From NCBI GenBank assembly GCA_030272815.1, contig JAJSZT010000037.1, positions 1 through 33,566 of the forward strand: a DNA stretch of 33,566 nt. Direction: 5' to 3'. Both the position numbers and the translations under genes were made by a program. Source of the DNA: Deltaproteobacteria bacterium. Lineage in GTDB: Bacteria > Desulfobacterota > Desulfobacteria > Desulfobacterales > ETH-SRB1. Each line of letters begins with the position of its first letter. Within the stretch, counting starts at the first letter, position 1. Under the pieces are notes generated by a model, which was not told the DNA's origin, ran no database searches, and saw only the letters and a program-made list of their open reading frames with translations. Below, piece by piece: positions 31,593 to 33,566 of this stretch.

Positions 31593-31874
31593 TTATAAAA
31601 AGTTATCAGTATCATCTTTTTCAAAGCCGCATATGTCTTTATCCATCCATTTAATATCACGGCTTTTGAAAAAAATAACAGAATCTATAGTGCTATCAAT
31701 AAGATCGTTAACTTTTAACTTCATTTCTTCAAATTTTGCCTTGGTAAGTTCCCCCTCAAAAACTGAATTCTGAATTCGGATAAGATATTTTTTCATTAAT
31801 TTAAAAATCTGCCTTAACCTCCTCCGACCAGCCTTTGTTTCCGTATTTATGTCATACATTGCAATCACATACAT
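31593..31874 (-). CDS. cas2: CRISPR-associated endonuclease Cas2
   Basis: The 93-residue length is typical. The start MYVIAMYDI carries the conserved metal-binding Asp8, followed by the expected RRRLRQIFKLMKKYLIRIQN helix and SVFEGELT strand. Cas2 partners Cas1 in spacer acquisition. I start at ATG 31874, 2 nt after the stop of the cas1 remnant, the usual tight cas1-cas2 spacing. The protein looks intact, but its partner gene is broken. Confidence 0.9.
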   Translation of the reverse strand: MYVIAMYDINTETKAGRRRLRQIFKLMKKYLIRIQNSVFEGELTKAKFEEMKLKVNDLIDSTIDSVIFFKSRDIKWMDKDICGFEKDDTDNFL

Positions 31875-31876
31875 GA

Positions 31877-32075
31877 CTACCACCACATTTTAAATCCGGT
31901 ATATTTTTCTTCGCCGATAATATGTTTAACGATTTTATAACACTCAAGCCTGATAAGTCTTTTGTACGAAACATGCCGATTAAGCTTTTTATGTTTAATA
32001 GTTGTTTTCAGCCTTTCATCATATTTTCTTAAAAATTTCATCCTGCCTTTATCTTTCAAATAGCAATAATTATAG
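31877..32075 (-). pseudogene. cas1: 3' remnant of cas1
   Basis: About 65 codons encode the C-terminus of Cas1: [19 protein letters not shown], then [20 protein letters not shown] and the ending [13 protein letters not shown], typical of type I/III Cas1. The catalytic core and N-terminus are missing. The homologous frame stops being recognisable at about 32070, where the neighbouring AlbA_2 gene ends (stop at 32077-32079), so a deletion has fused the two ends. Confidence 0.82.
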
Positions 32076-32076
32076 T

Positions 32077-33300
32077 TTAAGCATATAAAGTAACTCTTAA
32101 AGATTCACCTCTTAGCTCAAAGTCGGGCTCTTTGCCATTATGCTCAATCATGCCACGGATGATTTTGCGGGATACACCCCTGCCACTGCCTTCGATAAAA
32201 TCCATATCGCGCAGATAATCGACAATCGTTTGATTGCGGTGATAGCAGGCGCCGCTTTTCATCCGTTCTATTGTGATAGTGTTTGGAAGATTGCCAGGAC
32301 TATCGATTTCCAACCGGTCAGGATAGAGCCAAAGGCCGATATTTGTCCCGCCGATGGTATAATCTCTGTGGGCAACGGCATTAACAATGGCTTCACGCAA
32401 AACATCAGGAGGATAAGCATATTCAGTCACACGTCTTGTGCCTTCAATTTTTTCTTTTGACCTTACCCTTAAAACAAAATTTACAGCCTGGTCAATTATG
32501 CCTTCTTCAGCAATAACTCCCGCGTTTTCACGCAACGAAATCAGGGGGCCGTTGATCTCTTTACGAAAACGACCTGCCACATCCGCCTCAGGAGAGTCAT
32601 ATTCTACAGCGGTAATACCGCTTTGAGGAATTAATTTCTTAACTCTATTCTTTTTGCCGAATAAAATAAGCCCTGCCAGGGTGCAAGTAACAGCACCAAG
32701 TTCTTCAGAAAGTATCTGATTGTCAATCAAAAGCCGAAGCCATTTTGACTTATCGTCATAACCGATATCTCTGACCCGCCTGAAATACTCAACAAGCAGC
32801 GTTTCATTCAAATCTTCCGGTTTTGACCTTGGCACAGGCGTCACCTCAAAATGAATCATCCCGGAGCTTTGAAATAAACGCCTTAATTCTTCTCTATCTG
32901 TTTCCCGACAACTGGTTACATCACGAATATAGTAACGCTCCTTTGCATCCTTCCCCTTGCGTTTGGAATACGGCCTGGCAACACCAATCGGCACAGTAAT
33001 CACGGCAACCCGCAAATCTTCTTCTACAGGCACCTCCTCATAATCAACAATAATGTTTGGATGTGCCCAGCCCTGAACCGCATCCGATATCCATTTACCG
33101 TATTCGGAAAACCTGCCTTTCAGTCCTGTTATTGTGCCGTCATCTTCGACGCCGAGCAGAATTTTCCCGCCCTTTGAATTTGCAAAACAGACAACATACT
33201 CCCCAATTGTTTCCGCTTTAATATCCGGTGTATCTGCTTTAAATTCCACAAAGCTGGATTCGCCTTTGTTGATAAGTTTTAAAAGTTCTATTTTGTCCAT
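32077..33300 (-). CDS. AlbA_2 (Schlafen-type) / ATP-binding protein, COG2865 type
   Basis: The 407-residue protein has an N-terminal AlbA_2 domain ([20 protein letters not shown] near 14-33, [16 protein letters not shown] near 45-60). A C-terminal HATPase-like domain follows, with [17 protein letters not shown] near 308-324 and [14 protein letters not shown] near 366-379. Such proteins are described as putative transcriptional regulators or RecG-related ATPases, often in mobile or defence-associated regions. It starts at ATG 33300 with AGGAG 9 nt upstream. It borders the collapsed cas locus. Confidence 0.88.
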   Translation of the reverse strand: MDKIELLKLINKGESSFVEFKADTPDIKAETIGEYVVCFANSKGGKILLGVEDDGTITGLKGRFSEYGKWISDAVQGWAHPNIIVDYEEVPVEEDLRVAVITVPIGVARPYSKRKGKDAKERYYIRDVTSCRETDREELRRLFQSSGMIHFEVTPVPRSKPEDLNETLLVEYFRRVRDIGYDDKSKWLRLLIDNQILSEELGAVTCTLAGLILFGKKNRVKKLIPQSGITAVEYDSPEADVAGRFRKEINGPLISLRENAGVIAEEGIIDQAVNFVLRVRSKEKIEGTRRVTEYAYPPDVLREAIVNAVAHRDYTIGGTNIGLWLYPDRLEIDSPGNLPNTITIERMKSGACYHRNQTIVDYLRDMDFIEGSGRGVSRKIIRGMIEHNGKEPDFELRGESLRVTLYA

Positions 33301-33301
33301 A

Positions 33302-33433
33302 TCAGATATCTCCTTTTACTCTTTCACTGGCAATATCACGATAAACATTTAGCGCTGCTGCCCGAAACGGGTCAGGGCAGTTTGTTTCTTTTAAAATCAG
33401 AGAGTATTCTTCTGTGAGAATACTTGGGGACAT
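33302..33433 (-). CDS. Small hypothetical protein upstream of the AlbA_2 gene
   Basis: This is a 43-residue frame (start MSPSILTEEYSLILKE, end RDIASERVKGDI). Its TGA ends 1 nt before the AlbA_2 ATG, and the downstream ribosome site lies inside it, which suggests translational coupling. No ribosome site precedes its own ATG, which sits on the edge of the inverted repeat at 33430-33483. I do not recognise it. Confidence 0.4.
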   Translation of the reverse strand: MSPSILTEEYSLILKETNCPDPFRAAALNVYRDIASERVKGDI

Positions 33434-33483
33434 CCATAAATAAGTAAATAAATCATGCTTAAAAGATAGTTATTTATGGACGT
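33430..33483. repeat. Inverted repeat of 14 bp flanking an A/T-rich loop
   Basis: ACATCCATAAATAA (33430-33443) and TTATTTATGGACGT (33470-33483) pair with one mismatch around 26 nt. It lies upstream of the leftward small gene and the AlbA_2 gene, so it could be an operator for them. Confidence 0.5.
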
Positions 33484-33487
33484 TATA

Positions 33488-33566
33488 TCATTTGTGACCT
33501 CCCTTCCTTGATGCCAGGCCTATTTCTTCACGCAGCATCACTAAATTGTCATCCAAACCGTGCCGC
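33488..33566 (-). CDS. 3' end of a leftward gene entering from the right edge
   Basis: The last 25 codons (DDNLVMLREEIGLASRKGGH) end at TGA 33488-33490. The frame is open to the edge. It is too short to recognise. Confidence 0.35.
   Translation of the reverse strand, partial: RHGLDDNLVMLREEIGLASRKGGHK

Overview
The window looks like a chromosome segment of a strictly anaerobic, probably sulfate-reducing Desulfobacterota (Desulfobacterales-like). This is inferred from class III tetraheme cytochromes c3, an Rnf cluster with a cytochrome c3 gene inside it, NhaD, a DUF5320 protein beside ferredoxin genes, and many small inverted-repeat elements. No rRNA gene is present, so the taxonomic call is inference.

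Layout. (1) 1-4.9 kb: a leftward outer-membrane-type protein cut by the window edge, then a rightward two-gene signalling unit (FIST sensor protein plus a soluble hybrid histidine kinase) behind a near-consensus sigma-70 promoter. (2) 4.9-13.1 kb: tRNA-Leu(CAG), then housekeeping genes ribF, a YbhN-type membrane protein, def, fmt, rsmB, a PASTA protein, rpe and aroQ. This stretch is broken up by at least four families of short non-coding inverted-repeat elements, one of which sits inside another. (3) 13.3-17.7 kb: a leftward cytochrome c3 gene, apbE (flavin transferase), and a leftward nhaD-usp pair. (4) 17.7-24.6 kb: a long non-coding stretch holding the decayed 5' end of another cytochrome c3 gene, then the Rnf cluster rnfB-usp-cytochrome c3-rnfC-D-G-E-A. 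(5) 24.7-31.3 kb: a patchwork around iron-sulfur proteins: rseC-like gene, group II intron tail, radical SAM gene, remnant of a MinD-type ATPase, truncated Mrp ATPase, a permease, an FMN/FAD/4Fe-4S oxidoreductase, a J-domain protein, a ferredoxin and DUF5320. (6) 31.4-33.6 kb: a collapsed CRISPR-Cas adaptation locus (one degenerate repeat, cas2, the 3' end of cas1) next to an AlbA_2/ATPase gene.

The most interesting system is the Rnf cluster. RnfB keeps its iron-sulfur motifs, RnfA and RnfE keep their membrane cysteines, and RnfG keeps its covalent-FMN threonine. RnfC, however, lacks both sequence signatures expected for FMN/NADH binding, and RnfD has tyrosine where the covalent-FMN threonine should be. 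Together with the cytochrome c3 gene inside the cluster and apbE nearby, this suggests a complex that passes electrons from ferredoxin through RnfB, RnfA/E and RnfG to periplasmic cytochrome c3, not to NAD+. That is a hypothesis from sequence only.
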